Assembly: GCA_027031685.1 (NCBI GenBank)
Contig: JALVPS010000436.1
Location: 1 to 9,509 of the forward strand
Direction: 5' to 3'
Length of the DNA stretch: 9,509 nucleotides
Source: Gammaproteobacteria bacterium
GTDB lineage: Bacteria > Pseudomonadota > Gammaproteobacteria > UWMA-0217
The stretch's first letter is position 1. Each line of letters opens with the position of its first letter. The position numbers and the translations under genes are program-made. This document shows, in pieces, positions 1 to 7,219 of this stretch. A model generated the notes under the pieces. It saw only the letters and a list, made by a program, of their open reading frames with translations. It was not told where the DNA came from and ran no database searches.

Positions 1-874
1 CTGCCAGGGCGGGCGGCTCGGCGGCCTCGGTGGCGCGTCGGCGCAGTTCGGCCCGCAGGGCGTCGATGTCCATGCCGGGCAGCGGGCGCAGGTCGATGTG
101 CAGCTCGCACTCGCCACAGATGCGGTTGGGGCTGTCGCCGCCGTGGATGTGGCCCAGGTTGAGGGTGGGCACGGGCACGGCGAAGGCGGGGTCGCGGTGG
201 CGGCGCTGCAGCGCGTGGCGCCAGTCGAGCAGGGCGCCCATGACGGCGTGCATGCCCTCCAGGGCGGAGCGGCCCAGGTCGGGGTCGGAGGAGTGGCCGG
301 CGCGGCCGCGCAGGCGGATGGCCTCCATGAGGATGCCCTTGTGCTGGTGCACTGGGCGCAGGCCGGTGGGCTCGCCGATGACCGCGTGGCGGCCGCCGGC
401 CAGGTCGGCCGCGGCCAGGGCGCGGGCGCCGCTCATGGAGGTCTCCTCGTCGGCGGTGGCGAGCAGGATGAGCGGCCGGCGCAGGCGCTCGGCGGCGAGG
501 CCGCGGGCGGCCTCCAGGGCGGCGGCGAAGAAGCCCTTCATGTCGGTGGTGCCCAGGCCGTACCAGCGGCCGTCGCGGGCGGTGAGCCGCCACGGGTCGG
601 AGCGCCAGCGCTCCGGGTCGGTGGGCACGGTGTCGGTGTGGCCGGCCAGGATGAGCCCGCCCTCGCCCCGGCCCAGGGTGGCGATGAGGTTCTGCTTGCC
701 GGGCTGGCCGGGCACGTCCTGACGGCGCACGGCGAAGCCCATGTCGGCCAGCCAGCCGGTCAGCAGGTCGATGACGGCGGTGTTGGGCGTGTCCAGTGCG
801 GGCAGGGCGCAGGACACGGAGGGTGCCGCGACCAGGGCGGCCAGCATCTCGGCCAGCGGCGGCGGGGCGGTCAA
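1..874 (-). CDS. argE: Acetylornithine deacetylase (M20 metallopeptidase family), 3' end beyond the left edge
   Basis: ArgE removes the acetyl group from N2-acetylornithine to give ornithine in the linear arginine pathway and is a cytoplasmic metal-dependent hydrolase. About 291 residues are visible; the E. coli enzyme has 383, so roughly the last 90, including the last metal-binding histidine, lie outside. Seen here: H79-T-D81 in the motif AGHTDTVP, D111 in GTTDMKGFF, E143-E144 in ATADEE, and E168 in IGEPT. These match the E. coli metal and catalytic residues with a one-residue offset. Further ArgE signatures are HKG, GHSSDP, LNLGHIHGGD and NRICGECELH. The start is taken as TTG at 874-872, one base after the stop of the upstream gene, because the N-terminus then aligns from residue 5 onward. 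No good Shine-Dalgarno precedes it, so translation is probably coupled. An ATG at 847-845 is the alternative but would remove conserved residues. Confidence 0.93.
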   Translation of the reverse strand, partial: MTAPPPLAEMLAALVAAPSVSCALPALDTPNTAVIDLLTGWLADMGFAVRRQDVPGQPGKQNLIATLGRGEGGLILAGHTDTVPTDPERWRSDPWRLTARDGRWYGLGTTDMKGFFAAALEAARGLAAERLRRPLILLATADEETSMSGARALAAADLAGGRHAVIGEPTGLRPVHQHKGILMEAIRLRGRAGHSSDPDLGRSALEGMHAVMGALLDWRHALQRRHRDPAFAVPVPTLNLGHIHGGDSPNRICGECELHIDLRPLPGMDIDALRAELRRRATEAAEPPALA

Positions 875-875
875 G

Positions 876-1163
876 TCAGGGTTTCCGGTGGTCGCTCATG
901 CGCCCTACGGCACAGCTGAGCAGGGAGGCGGCCTTGGCGCGCACCAGGCGCAGGCCGCGCAGGCTGCCCTTCTCCGGGTAGCCCATGCGGCGCAGGCGGC
1001 GCACCACCTCGGGGCGGATGCTCTCGTCGCGGGTGTCGAGGCGGATGGTGCCGCGCGTCGGGTCCACCTCCACGGCGCGCACGCCGGGGATGTCGCCCAG
1101 GTGCTGGCGGATGCTGGCGATGCAGCCGGGACCGCGGATGTTGCGCACCTCGATGAGCAGCAT
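876..1163 (-). CDS. Small HMA-like (heavy-metal-associated fold) protein with a single cysteine
   Basis: A 95-residue protein whose first 65 residues follow the beta-alpha-beta-beta-alpha-beta pattern of the HMA (copper-chaperone) family: a first strand, GPGC-I-A-S-I at the metal-loop position, IPGVRAVEVD, a second strand pair, and an R-R-M-G-Y near residue 63. In HMA chaperones the loop reads MxCxxC. Here the only cysteine of the domain is C14, at the second position, and the first is glycine (G11), so classical two-cysteine Cu(I) binding looks lost. A tail of about 30 residues with a second cysteine follows and resembles nothing I know. The gene lies 4 bp after the preceding gene and ends 1 bp before the argE start, so all three are almost certainly one transcript. 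The HMA assignment rests on pattern and not on a search. Metal binding is unproven. Confidence 0.65.
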   Translation of the reverse strand: MLLIEVRNIRGPGCIASIRQHLGDIPGVRAVEVDPTRGTIRLDTRDESIRPEVVRRLRRMGYPEKGSLRGLRLVRAKAASLLSCAVGRMSDHRKP

Positions 1164-1167
1164 GGCG

Positions 1168-1380
1168 CTACTCGCTGCGTTCCACCTTGTGCAGCACCTG
1201 CTGCACGATGTCGCCCTGGCGGTAGTTGCCCGGCTGGCGCAGCATATCCTCGAAGGCGGCGTCGCGCGCCTCGGCGCTGTCGTACCAGCGGTAGGCCTCC
1301 CAGTCCTTGCCGAGCAGGTGGTCCTTGAGCAGGGTGCTGCCCTCGGGCAGGGTGATGCGGATGCCGTAGCGCTTTTTCAT
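1168..1380 (-). CDS. Conserved-looking 70-residue protein of unknown function, first gene of the argE operon
   Basis: A small soluble protein without signal peptide, membrane segment or cysteine. It begins MKKRYGIRITLPEG and contains the aromatic, acidic core DWEAYRWYDS, then an E-A-R-D-A-A-F-E-D-M helix and a basic C-terminal strand. The strand-helix-strand feel and clean codon use suggest a real folded protein rather than a chance frame. I do not recognise a named family. Its position as promoter-proximal gene, 4 bp before the HMA-like gene, ties it to argE. The ATG at 1380-1378 has no clear Shine-Dalgarno (the bases before it are C-rich), and no better start exists in frame nearby. Confidence 0.75.
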   Translation of the reverse strand: MKKRYGIRITLPEGSTLLKDHLLGKDWEAYRWYDSAEARDAAFEDMLRQPGNYRQGDIVQQVLHKVERSE

Positions 1381-1416
1381 GGGGTCGGTGCCGAGCGTGG
1401 AAGGAATAGGGATGTC

Positions 1417-1445
1417 ATTCTAGCGCGCCTGGACAGGCCGGTGAA
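1417..1445 (-). promoter_or_regulatory. Candidate sigma-70 promoter for the argE operon
   Basis: On the minus strand a TAGAAT hexamer (1422-1417, 5 of 6 to consensus) is preceded at exactly 17 bp by TTCACC (1445-1440, 4 of 6 to TTGACA). Transcription would begin near 1410 and leave a leader of about 30 nt before the ATG at 1380. The -35 hexamer lies inside the left terminal repeat of the palindromic element at 1432-1575. Prediction from spacing and consensus only. Confidence 0.45.
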
Positions 1446-1575
1446 ATTCGCCCAGGCGCGTGCGAGACAAGGCAAAAATGGTCGAAAAAGCGCAGTTTGC
1501 AGACAGTAAATGAGCATTTTGAGGCCATTTTTAACGCCGTATCGTGCCGCATGAGTAGCATTTCAGCGGCCTGTC
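1432..1575. repeat. 144-bp imperfect palindrome, MITE-like non-coding element
   Basis: Nearly the whole stretch folds back on itself about a centre near 1503. The outer arms 1432-1447 and 1560-1575 match at 15 of 16 positions (GACAGGCCG[G/C]TGAAAT). Middle arms AAAAATGG at 1474-1481 and CCATTTTT at 1525-1532 match perfectly. The inner part pairs TCGAAAAAGCGCAGTTT (1482-1498) with AAATGAGCATTTTGA (1508-1522) imperfectly. It is more A+T-rich than its surroundings and has no credible reading frame. Terminal inverted repeats plus internal complementarity and small size are the signature of a miniature inverted-repeat element or a large REP-like repeat. I see no convincing target-site duplication. 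The core resembles short palindromic intergenic repeats I associate with gammaproteobacterial genomes, but that is memory, not a search. In RNA it would form a long hairpin downstream of the membrane ferritin gene and may cap or stabilise that transcript. Confidence 0.75.
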
Positions 1576-1620
1576 AGGGCGACACGCCGAACTACCGTGC
1601 CTCAGGGCGACACGCCGAAC
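1574..1620. repeat. 19-bp direct repeat duplicating the 3' end and stop codon of the ferritin gene
   Basis: Positions 1574-1592 and 1602-1620 are identical (TCAGGGCGACACGCCGAAC), with 9 bp between them and a 28-bp period. On the minus strand each copy encodes the last residues F-G-V-S-P plus the TGA stop. The 1602 copy belongs to the real gene. The distal copy abuts and overlaps by 2 bp the right end of the palindromic element. It looks like a local duplication made during or after arrival of that element. Confidence 0.9.
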
Positions 1621-2693
1621 AGCCACTGCATCAGGTGCCCGAAGCCGTAGGCCAGCCCGGCGGCGGCGAAGCCGGACACCACCATCTCCGCCACCTTGCC
1701 GCGCAGGGAGATGCCGGACACCAGGGCGATGGCACCGCCCACGCTGGCCAGCGCCAGGCCGGCCAGGGCCACGGAGCCGAGCAGGGCGCTGGCCGAACTG
1801 TCGGCCAGGAAGTAGGGCAGCACCGGGAAGGCCACGCCGAATAGGTAGGCAAAGCCCGTGAACAGGGCCGAGCGCCACTCGTTCTCGTGATCCTCCTGCA
1901 CCAGCAGGCGGGCCAGGCCGGAGCCCTCCTCGCCCAGGCGGCCGGCCACCTCGCGGCTCACGGCATCGGGCAGGCCGGCGTCCTCCGCCAGGCGGCGGCG
2001 AAATTCCTCCGTGGCCCGCTCCGGGGCCACCGAGAACAGGATGTCCAGCCGCCGCCGCGTGGCCTCGTTCACCTGGCGCTGTGAGCGCACCGAGATGAAG
2101 GCGCCAATGCCCATGGACAGCGCCCCGGCCACGCCCACGATGAGGCCGCTCACGGCCACGATGAGCGGTCGGCCCGGGTAGGCGGCGGACAGGCCCGTGA
2201 CTGCGCCGAGGATCTCCACCAGCCCATCGTTCATGCCCAGCACGAAGTCGCGCACGTTGGACAGGCCCGCCTCGCGCGAGGCCTGGTGGAAGGCCGACTC
2301 GTGCTCCAGCTCGTCGAGGATAATGTGGCGCAGCTGCTCGGCATCCTTGTCGTCCAGCCAGCCGGAGGCCAGCACGCGGTGGTACACCTCCGCCGCGCCG
2401 GTCTCGCCCATCTCCAGCAGGCCGATCACCCATAGCGGGCTCAGCCAGCGCGTCAGCACCCCCAATACCCACAGTCGCAGGCGCGACACGCGCGGTGCCG
2501 GCACGGCCTGCCCGTGCGCCTCCAGCAGGCGCTGCCAGAAGGCGGCGTGCCCCTTCTCCATGGCCGCGATGCGCTCCAGCAGTCGCGCCAGCCGCGCATC
2601 GCGCGTGCGCCGCGCCAGGTGGGTGTAGGTGAGATGGTCCTTCATCTCATCCAGATAGAAATCGCGGATGCGGGGCAGAAAGGTGGGGTGCAT
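1602..2693 (-). CDS. mbfA: Membrane-bound ferritin: ferritin-like diiron domain fused to VIT1/CCC1 domain (MbfA/Erv type)
   Basis: A 363-residue protein. Residues 1-135 form a ferritin-like helical bundle with two ExxH motifs, E46-K-G-H49 and E128-L-E-H131, and further candidate iron ligands E16, E94, E97 and E102. Residues from about 139 onward match the VIT1/CCC1 iron/manganese transporter family: the signature DFVLGMNDGLVEILGAVTGL, then hydrophobic segments near 165-195, two or more between 275 and 330, and one at the C-terminus, with a charged cytosolic linker between. Known MbfA-type proteins sense iron with the ferritin domain and export Fe2+ across the inner membrane, protecting against iron and peroxide stress. 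The start is the ATG at 2693-2691 because GGAG lies at good spacing before it; an upstream ATG at 2732 is in frame but has no usable ribosome site. I see no clear Fur or Irr box upstream. Confidence 0.86.
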   Translation of the reverse strand: MHPTFLPRIRDFYLDEMKDHLTYTHLARRTRDARLARLLERIAAMEKGHAAFWQRLLEAHGQAVPAPRVSRLRLWVLGVLTRWLSPLWVIGLLEMGETGAAEVYHRVLASGWLDDKDAEQLRHIILDELEHESAFHQASREAGLSNVRDFVLGMNDGLVEILGAVTGLSAAYPGRPLIVAVSGLIVGVAGALSMGIGAFISVRSQRQVNEATRRRLDILFSVAPERATEEFRRRLAEDAGLPDAVSREVAGRLGEEGSGLARLLVQEDHENEWRSALFTGFAYLFGVAFPVLPYFLADSSASALLGSVALAGLALASVGGAIALVSGISLRGKVAEMVVSGFAAAGLAYGFGHLMQWLFGVSP

Positions 2694-2826
2694 AGGGGGG
2701 ATCTCCGGTGTTTGCAGCGGAGCGTATGTCATCCACCGGCGGAGCGCGACAGCGCCCCCCGGTTATTGAGTGTGTCCGGGAAAACGTGCAGGATTGAGGG
2801 TTTTCTATCCGGACGACGGAGGCAGC
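2694..2826. other. Divergent control region between the ferritin and ATPase genes
   Basis: These 133 bp separate two genes transcribed away from each other, so both promoters should lie here. Each gene has a recognisable ribosome site at the edge: GGAG before the ferritin ATG on the minus strand and GGAGG (2819-2823 region) before the GTG on the plus strand. TTGAGT at 2765-2770 could be a plus-strand -35, but no good -10 follows. I see no palindrome strong enough to call an operator. Confidence 0.4.
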
Positions 2827-5244
2827 GTGGAACAGGGGCGATACATCGAGATAGTGGAGGAACCGGCGGGCAATGGGGCGGGCTGGCACGGCCGGTTCGG
2901 GTTCGGTCTGGCCTGGCTGGCCAAGCCACGGCGGCGCACGGACGGGGAGTGGTCGGCGCCCCGGGAGGAGACGGCGGCGGAGTTTAAGGGAACCACCTTC
3001 GAAACGCTACTGGAGACGCTCACGCCCGAGCACTCGGTGACCTTTTGGTATCGAAACACCGACGGGCGTTCGTTGCGCTGCCTGCAGATGTGGGTGGTGG
3101 GCGAGGCCCGCGGGGAAAGCCGGGAGGAGGCACTGCAGCGCACGCGCACCCTGCGTGAGACCCTGCTGCTGTTGTTCAATGCGCAGCAGGGCTATCGCTT
3201 CCGCGCCCTGCTGCCGGAGCGCATACCCCGGTCCCGGGCGGCCCACTGGACGCGCATCCGCTCCCGTTCGGTGGTGATTTCCGATCATCTGCAGATGGCC
3301 CGGCCGCCGGTGGGGTTCAGTGCCCCCATGCCGGCGGGGACCGAGGGCAAGACGCGCATCCGCATTCCCATGCTCGACCCCGACCCGTCCCGGGTCATGC
3401 CCCTGTTTACGCCGCTCGCCTCCTGGCGCCCGGCCCTGGAGGTGCAGGTGACGCTCACCGGCGTGCGGGTGAGCGAGGCGCAGCGCAAGGCGCTGGGGCG
3501 CGTGCTGGAGCTGGTGCGGCAGCGGGATCCCAAGGTGTTCTATGCCACGGACGCCCGGCCCATGGAGCACGATCTCATCGAGGCCGGCCTGGCGGAGTGG
3601 ACGCGCTGGATCCGCTATGGCCTGTCCCACGAGCACCTGGTGCGGCTGACGGCGCAGGTGGGCGGCCAGGCGCCGGTGCCCGCGGCCCTGGCGGCCACCC
3701 TGGGGCGGGCCATGTTCCCGCACCTGTCGTTCGAGCCGCTGCCCGACGGGCGCGAGCCGGCCGCGGACGCGGTGCCCATGGACATCGACCTGCGTGACAT
3801 GGTGGCCTCGGACCGCGCCGTGCTGGGCGCCCTCATCCCGGAGCCGGTGCAGGTGCTGGGCCTGGAGGACCTGCCCTGGACGCCGGCGCCGCCGCCGGAC
3901 GTACTGGCGCAGGAGGGGGTGCGGCTGGGCGATGCCCACGGCCGCGGCGTGCACATCACCGACCGTGACCGGCGTCGCCACGTGTACGTGCTGGGCGCGA
4001 CGGGTACGGGCAAGTCCACCCTGTTGCTGAACATGATTCTGCAGGACATCGAGGCCGGCAAGGGGGTGTGCCTGATCGACCCGCACGGCGATCTGTACGA
4101 GCAGGTGCTCCGCCGCATGCCCCGTTCCCGCTGGCAGGAGCGGGACGACGTGGTGCTGTTCGACCCGACCGACTTCGACCACCCGGTGGGCCTCAATTTC
4201 TTCGAGTGCAAGTCCCCCTATCCGGACATGGAGCGAAGCATGCTCATCAACGAGCTGCTGCAGATCCTGGACATCCTCTACGACCTGCACTGGACGGGTG
4301 GCCCCATGTTCGAGCAGTACTTCCGCAATGCGCTGCGCCTGCTGCTGGGCAGCGACGAGACCTACACCCTGGTGGAGCTGCCCCTGGTGTTCGAGAACCA
4401 CGACTTCCGGCACCGCCTGCTGTCGCGCTGCAGGGACAGCGCGGTGGTCGGCTTCTGGCAGGATCAGGCCGAGACGGTCACGGGGGAAGCTTCACTGAAC
4501 AATATGGCCCCCTACGTTACCTCCAAGCTGAACCAGTTCACCCACAACCCTCTGCTGCGCAACATCCTGGGCCAACCCGCCTCCACGGTCGATCTGCGCC
4601 GCTGCATGGACGAGGGACGGGTCCTGCTGGTGAATCTGTCCAAGGGGCGGCTCAGCGCCATGGATACCTATCTGCTGGGCATGCTGCTGATCGGCATGAT
4701 CTTTCGCGCGGCCATGGGGCGGGTGGAGATGGTGCCCGAGGAGCGGCGCACCTGGCACCTCTATATCGATGAGTTCCAGAACTTCATGACGCCCAGCGTG
4801 GCGCAGATGCTGAGCGAGGCGCGCAAGTTCGGCCTGGCCCTGGTGCTGGCCAACCAGCACCTCACCCAGCTCGACGACACCCGCCGGGGCAACATCATGG
4901 ACGCCGTGCTGGGCAACGTGGCGAGCATGCTGTGCTTCCGCCTCGGGGTGGAGGATGCCCGCCAGCTCAAGTCCTTCATGGCGCCCCGGCTGGGGGAGGA
5001 CGACCTGCAGTTCCTGCCGGACTACACGGTGGCCGCGCGCCTCGTGAACCGCCTCAAGCCGGTGCGGCCCTTCGCGTTCAGGACCGCCCCGCCGCCCGAG
5101 CCGATGGCCGAAGACCCCTCCCCCCACATCCGCGCCGCCAACCTCCGCTACACGCGGGAGCGACAGCAGGTGGAGGAGATGATCGCCAGCCGGCGCGAGA
5201 GCTGGGATGCAAGGGGCGGCCAGGATCGCTCGCAGTGGATCTGA
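2827..5244 (+). CDS. TraG/VirB4/HerA-superfamily ATPase (type IV secretion or conjugation-type DNA-translocating ATPase), orphan
   Basis: An 805-residue protein, probably cytoplasmic, with no signal peptide or N-terminal membrane anchor, unlike VirD4 coupling proteins. Residues 1 to about 370 are an alpha/beta region I cannot name; a stretch near 95-130 (LQMWVVGEA, REEALQRTRTLRE, LLLLFNAQQGYRFR) recalls the N-terminal half of VirB4-like proteins. The C-terminal half is the motor: Walker A GATGTGKST at 390-398, DPHGDL at 418-423, Walker B strand LYIDEFQNF with D648-E649, and a sensor-like glutamine Q677 in LANQHLTQL. This order is typical of proteins annotated as conjugative DNA transfer ATPases. 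Start GTG 2827 is chosen for its GGAGG; an in-frame GTG at 2770 would add 19 residues but lacks a site. The next gene, ilvD, is 64 bp downstream on the same strand but functionally unrelated. No relaxase, pilus or other transfer gene is in view, so the true substrate is unknown. Codon use matches the neighbours. Confidence 0.85.
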   Translation: MEQGRYIEIVEEPAGNGAGWHGRFGFGLAWLAKPRRRTDGEWSAPREETAAEFKGTTFETLLETLTPEHSVTFWYRNTDGRSLRCLQMWVVGEARGESREEALQRTRTLRETLLLLFNAQQGYRFRALLPERIPRSRAAHWTRIRSRSVVISDHLQMARPPVGFSAPMPAGTEGKTRIRIPMLDPDPSRVMPLFTPLASWRPALEVQVTLTGVRVSEAQRKALGRVLELVRQRDPKVFYATDARPMEHDLIEAGLAEWTRWIRYGLSHEHLVRLTAQVGGQAPVPAALAATLGRAMFPHLSFEPLPDGREPAADAVPMDIDLRDMVASDRAVLGALIPEPVQVLGLEDLPWTPAPPPDVLAQEGVRLGDAHGRGVHITDRDRRRHVYVLGATGTGKSTLLLNMILQDIEAGKGVCLIDPHGDLYEQVLRRMPRSRWQERDDVVLFDPTDFDHPVGLNFFECKSPYPDMERSMLINELLQILDILYDLHWTGGPMFEQYFRNALRLLLGSDETYTLVELPLVFENHDFRHRLLSRCRDSAVVGFWQDQAETVTGEASLNNMAPYVTSKLNQFTHNPLLRNILGQPASTVDLRRCMDEGRVLLVNLSKGRLSAMDTYLLGMLLIGMIFRAAMGRVEMVPEERRTWHLYIDEFQNFMTPSVAQMLSEARKFGLALVLANQHLTQLDDTRRGNIMDAVLGNVASMLCFRLGVEDARQLKSFMAPRLGEDDLQFLPDYTVAARLVNRLKPVRPFAFRTAPPPEPMAEDPSPHIRAANLRYTRERQQVEEMIASRRESWDARGGQDRSQWI

Positions 5245-5308
5245 GCCGGCTCGGCGCGGCCGGCGAACGGTGTAGAATGCGCCCTTTGCAACGAGCTGCG
5301 GAGAGACC
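5245..5308 (+). promoter_or_regulatory. Short leader with possible -10 for ilvD
   Basis: The gap holds TAGAAT at 5273-5278, 5 of 6 to the -10 consensus, about 31 bp before the ilvD start, but no recognisable -35 sits 16-18 bp upstream. GCCGGC occurs at 5245-5250 and 5259-5264 and could form a weak GC-rich hairpin behind the ATPase gene. A Shine-Dalgarno GGAG at 5300-5303 sets the ilvD start. ilvD may use its own weak promoter, read-through, or both. Confidence 0.35.
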
Positions 5309-7180
5309 ATGCCAGCCTATCGCTCGCGAACCACCACCCATGGCCGCAACATGGCCGGCGCGCGCGCCCTGTGGCGGGCCACCGGCATGCACGACGAGGA
5401 CTTCGGCAAGCCGATCATCGCCATCGCCAACTCCTACACCCAGTTCGTGCCCGGTCACGTGCACCTGAAGAACCTGGGCGACCTGGTGGCCGGCGCCGTG
5501 GCGGAGGCGGGCGGGGTGGCCCGTGAGTTCAATACCATCGCCGTGGACGACGGCATCGCCATGGGCCACGGCGGCATGCTGTATTCGCTGCCCTCGCGCG
5601 AGCTCATCTCGGACGCGGTGGAGTACATGGTCAACGCCCACTGCGCCGACGCGCTGGTGTGCATCTCCAACTGCGACAAGATCACGCCGGGCATGCTGAA
5701 TGCCGCCCTGCGTCTGAACATCCCCACCCTCTTCGTGTCTGGCGGGCCAATGGAGTCCGGCAAGGTGGTGCTGCACGGGCACGAGGTGCACCTGGACCTG
5801 GTGGACGCCATGGTGGCCGCCGCCGACCCGCAGGAGAGCGACGCCGAGGTGGCGCAGATCGAGCGCAGCGCCTGCCCCACCTGCGGCTCCTGCTCCGGCA
5901 TGTTCACCGCCAACTCCATGAACTGCCTCACCGAGGCGCTGGGCCTGGCGCTGCCGGGCAACGGCTCGCTGCTGGCCACCCATGTCGACCGCAGGGCGCT
6001 GTTCCTGGAGGCCGGTCGGCGCATCGTGGCGCTGGCGCGCCGCTGGTACGAGGAGGAGGACGCGCGCGCCCTGCCGCGGGGCATCGCCACCCGCGGCGCC
6101 TTCGAGAACGCCATGAGCCTGGACATCGCCATGGGCGGCTCCACCAACACCATCCTGCACCTGCTGGCGGCGGCGCAGGAGGCGGGCGTGGACTTCACCA
6201 TGGCCGACATCGACGCCCTCTCCCGGCGCGTGCCCAATATCTGCAAGGTGGCGCCCGCCACGCAGCAGTACCACATGGAGGACGTGCACCGCGCCGGCGG
6301 GGTGATGGCCATCCTGGGCGAGCTGGCGCGCGCCGGCCTGATCCACACCGACCAGCCCACCGTGCACAGCGATACCCTGGGCGAGGCCCTGGCCCACTGG
6401 GATGTGCGCCGCAGCCACGATCCCGGGGTGCGCGCCTTCTACCGCGCCGCGCCGGGCGGGGTGCCCACCCAGGAGGCCTTCAGCCAGGACCGGCGTTGGG
6501 ACGAGCTGGACCTGGACCGGGAGAACGGCTGCATCCGCGATATCGAGCACGCCTACAGCCAGGACGGCGGGCTGGCCGTGCTGTACGGCAACATCGCCCC
6601 GGACGGCTGCGTGGTGAAGACCGCCGGGGTGGACGAGTCCATCCTCACCTTCAGCGGCCCGGCGCGCATCTTCGAGTCGCAGAAGGCGGCCGTGGAGGCC
6701 ATCCTGGGCGACCGCATCCGGCCCGGCGACGTGGTCATCATCCGCTACGAGGGGCCGCGCGGCGGGCCCGGCATGCAGGAAATGCTCTACCCCACCAGCT
6801 ACCTCAAGTCCAAGGGGCTGGGCAAGGTGTGCGCCCTCATCACCGACGGGCGCTTCTCCGGCGGCACCTCCGGCCTGTCCATCGGCCACGTCTCGCCGGA
6901 GGCGGCCGAAGGCGGCCCCATCGGCCTGGTGGAGGCGGGCGACATCATCGACATCGACATCCCCGGGCGGCGCATCGACGTGCGCCTGGACGAGGCCGCC
7001 CTGGCCGAGCGGCGCGCCGCCATGGAGGCGCGCGGCAGCCAGGCCTGGCGCCCCGTGGATCGCGACCGGCCCGTGTCCGCCGCCCTGCGCGCCTACGCCG
7101 CCATGACCACCTCCGCCTCGCGCGGTGCCGTGCGCGACGTCTCGCAGCTGGAGCGCCGGGGGCAGGGTGAGAGAAAGTGA
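5309..7180 (+). CDS. ilvD: Dihydroxy-acid dehydratase
   Basis: IlvD (EC 4.2.1.9) dehydrates 2,3-dihydroxy-isovalerate and 2,3-dihydroxy-3-methylvalerate to the 2-oxo acids that become valine, leucine (and pantothenate) and isoleucine. The 623 residues compare with 616 in E. coli, and the two align almost without gaps from the first residues (TTHGRNMAGARALWRATGM). The iron-sulphur cysteines C122 (in SNCDK, with D123 and K124 next to it) and C195 (last cysteine of CPTCGSC, with C189 and C192), the Mg-binding D81 in VDDGIAMGHGG and the catalytic serine S517 in GRFSGGTSG are all at the E. coli numbers. The ATG has GGAG 5 nt upstream. The C-terminus ends with QGERK and is slightly longer than in E. 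coli. The Fe-S cluster makes this class of enzyme oxygen- and metal-sensitive. No attenuator or leader peptide is visible upstream. Confidence 0.98.
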   Translation: MPAYRSRTTTHGRNMAGARALWRATGMHDEDFGKPIIAIANSYTQFVPGHVHLKNLGDLVAGAVAEAGGVAREFNTIAVDDGIAMGHGGMLYSLPSRELISDAVEYMVNAHCADALVCISNCDKITPGMLNAALRLNIPTLFVSGGPMESGKVVLHGHEVHLDLVDAMVAAADPQESDAEVAQIERSACPTCGSCSGMFTANSMNCLTEALGLALPGNGSLLATHVDRRALFLEAGRRIVALARRWYEEEDARALPRGIATRGAFENAMSLDIAMGGSTNTILHLLAAAQEAGVDFTMADIDALSRRVPNICKVAPATQQYHMEDVHRAGGVMAILGELARAGLIHTDQPTVHSDTLGEALAHWDVRRSHDPGVRAFYRAAPGGVPTQEAFSQDRRWDELDLDRENGCIRDIEHAYSQDGGLAVLYGNIAPDGCVVKTAGVDESILTFSGPARIFESQKAAVEAILGDRIRPGDVVIIRYEGPRGGPGMQEMLYPTSYLKSKGLGKVCALITDGRFSGGTSGLSIGHVSPEAAEGGPIGLVEAGDIIDIDIPGRRIDVRLDEAALAERRAAMEARGSQAWRPVDRDRPVSAALRAYAAMTTSASRGAVRDVSQLERRGQGERK

Positions 7181-7219
7181 TCCATACTCAGTGCAGGTAA
7201 GCGCCGACATATTCGCTCT

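Noticed and set aside
98..919. Plus-strand open frames across 30-1509
   Set aside because: They are shadows of argE, the HMA-like gene and the 70-residue gene, with Gly/Ala/Arg low-complexity translations.
2694..2732. Upstream in-frame ATG that would add 13 residues to the membrane ferritin
   Set aside because: No usable Shine-Dalgarno at that ATG, whereas the ATG at 2693-2691 has GGAG at proper spacing and the family-like sequence starts there.
2770..2826. Upstream GTG that would add 19 residues to the ATPase
   Set aside because: No ribosome site, and the added residues look like untranslated leader; GTG 2827 has GGAGG just upstream.
3007..4413. A 468-codon minus-strand open frame
   Set aside because: Antisense to the ATPase gene, which has clear motifs. 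The translation is rich in His, Gln and Arg with no recognisable domain.
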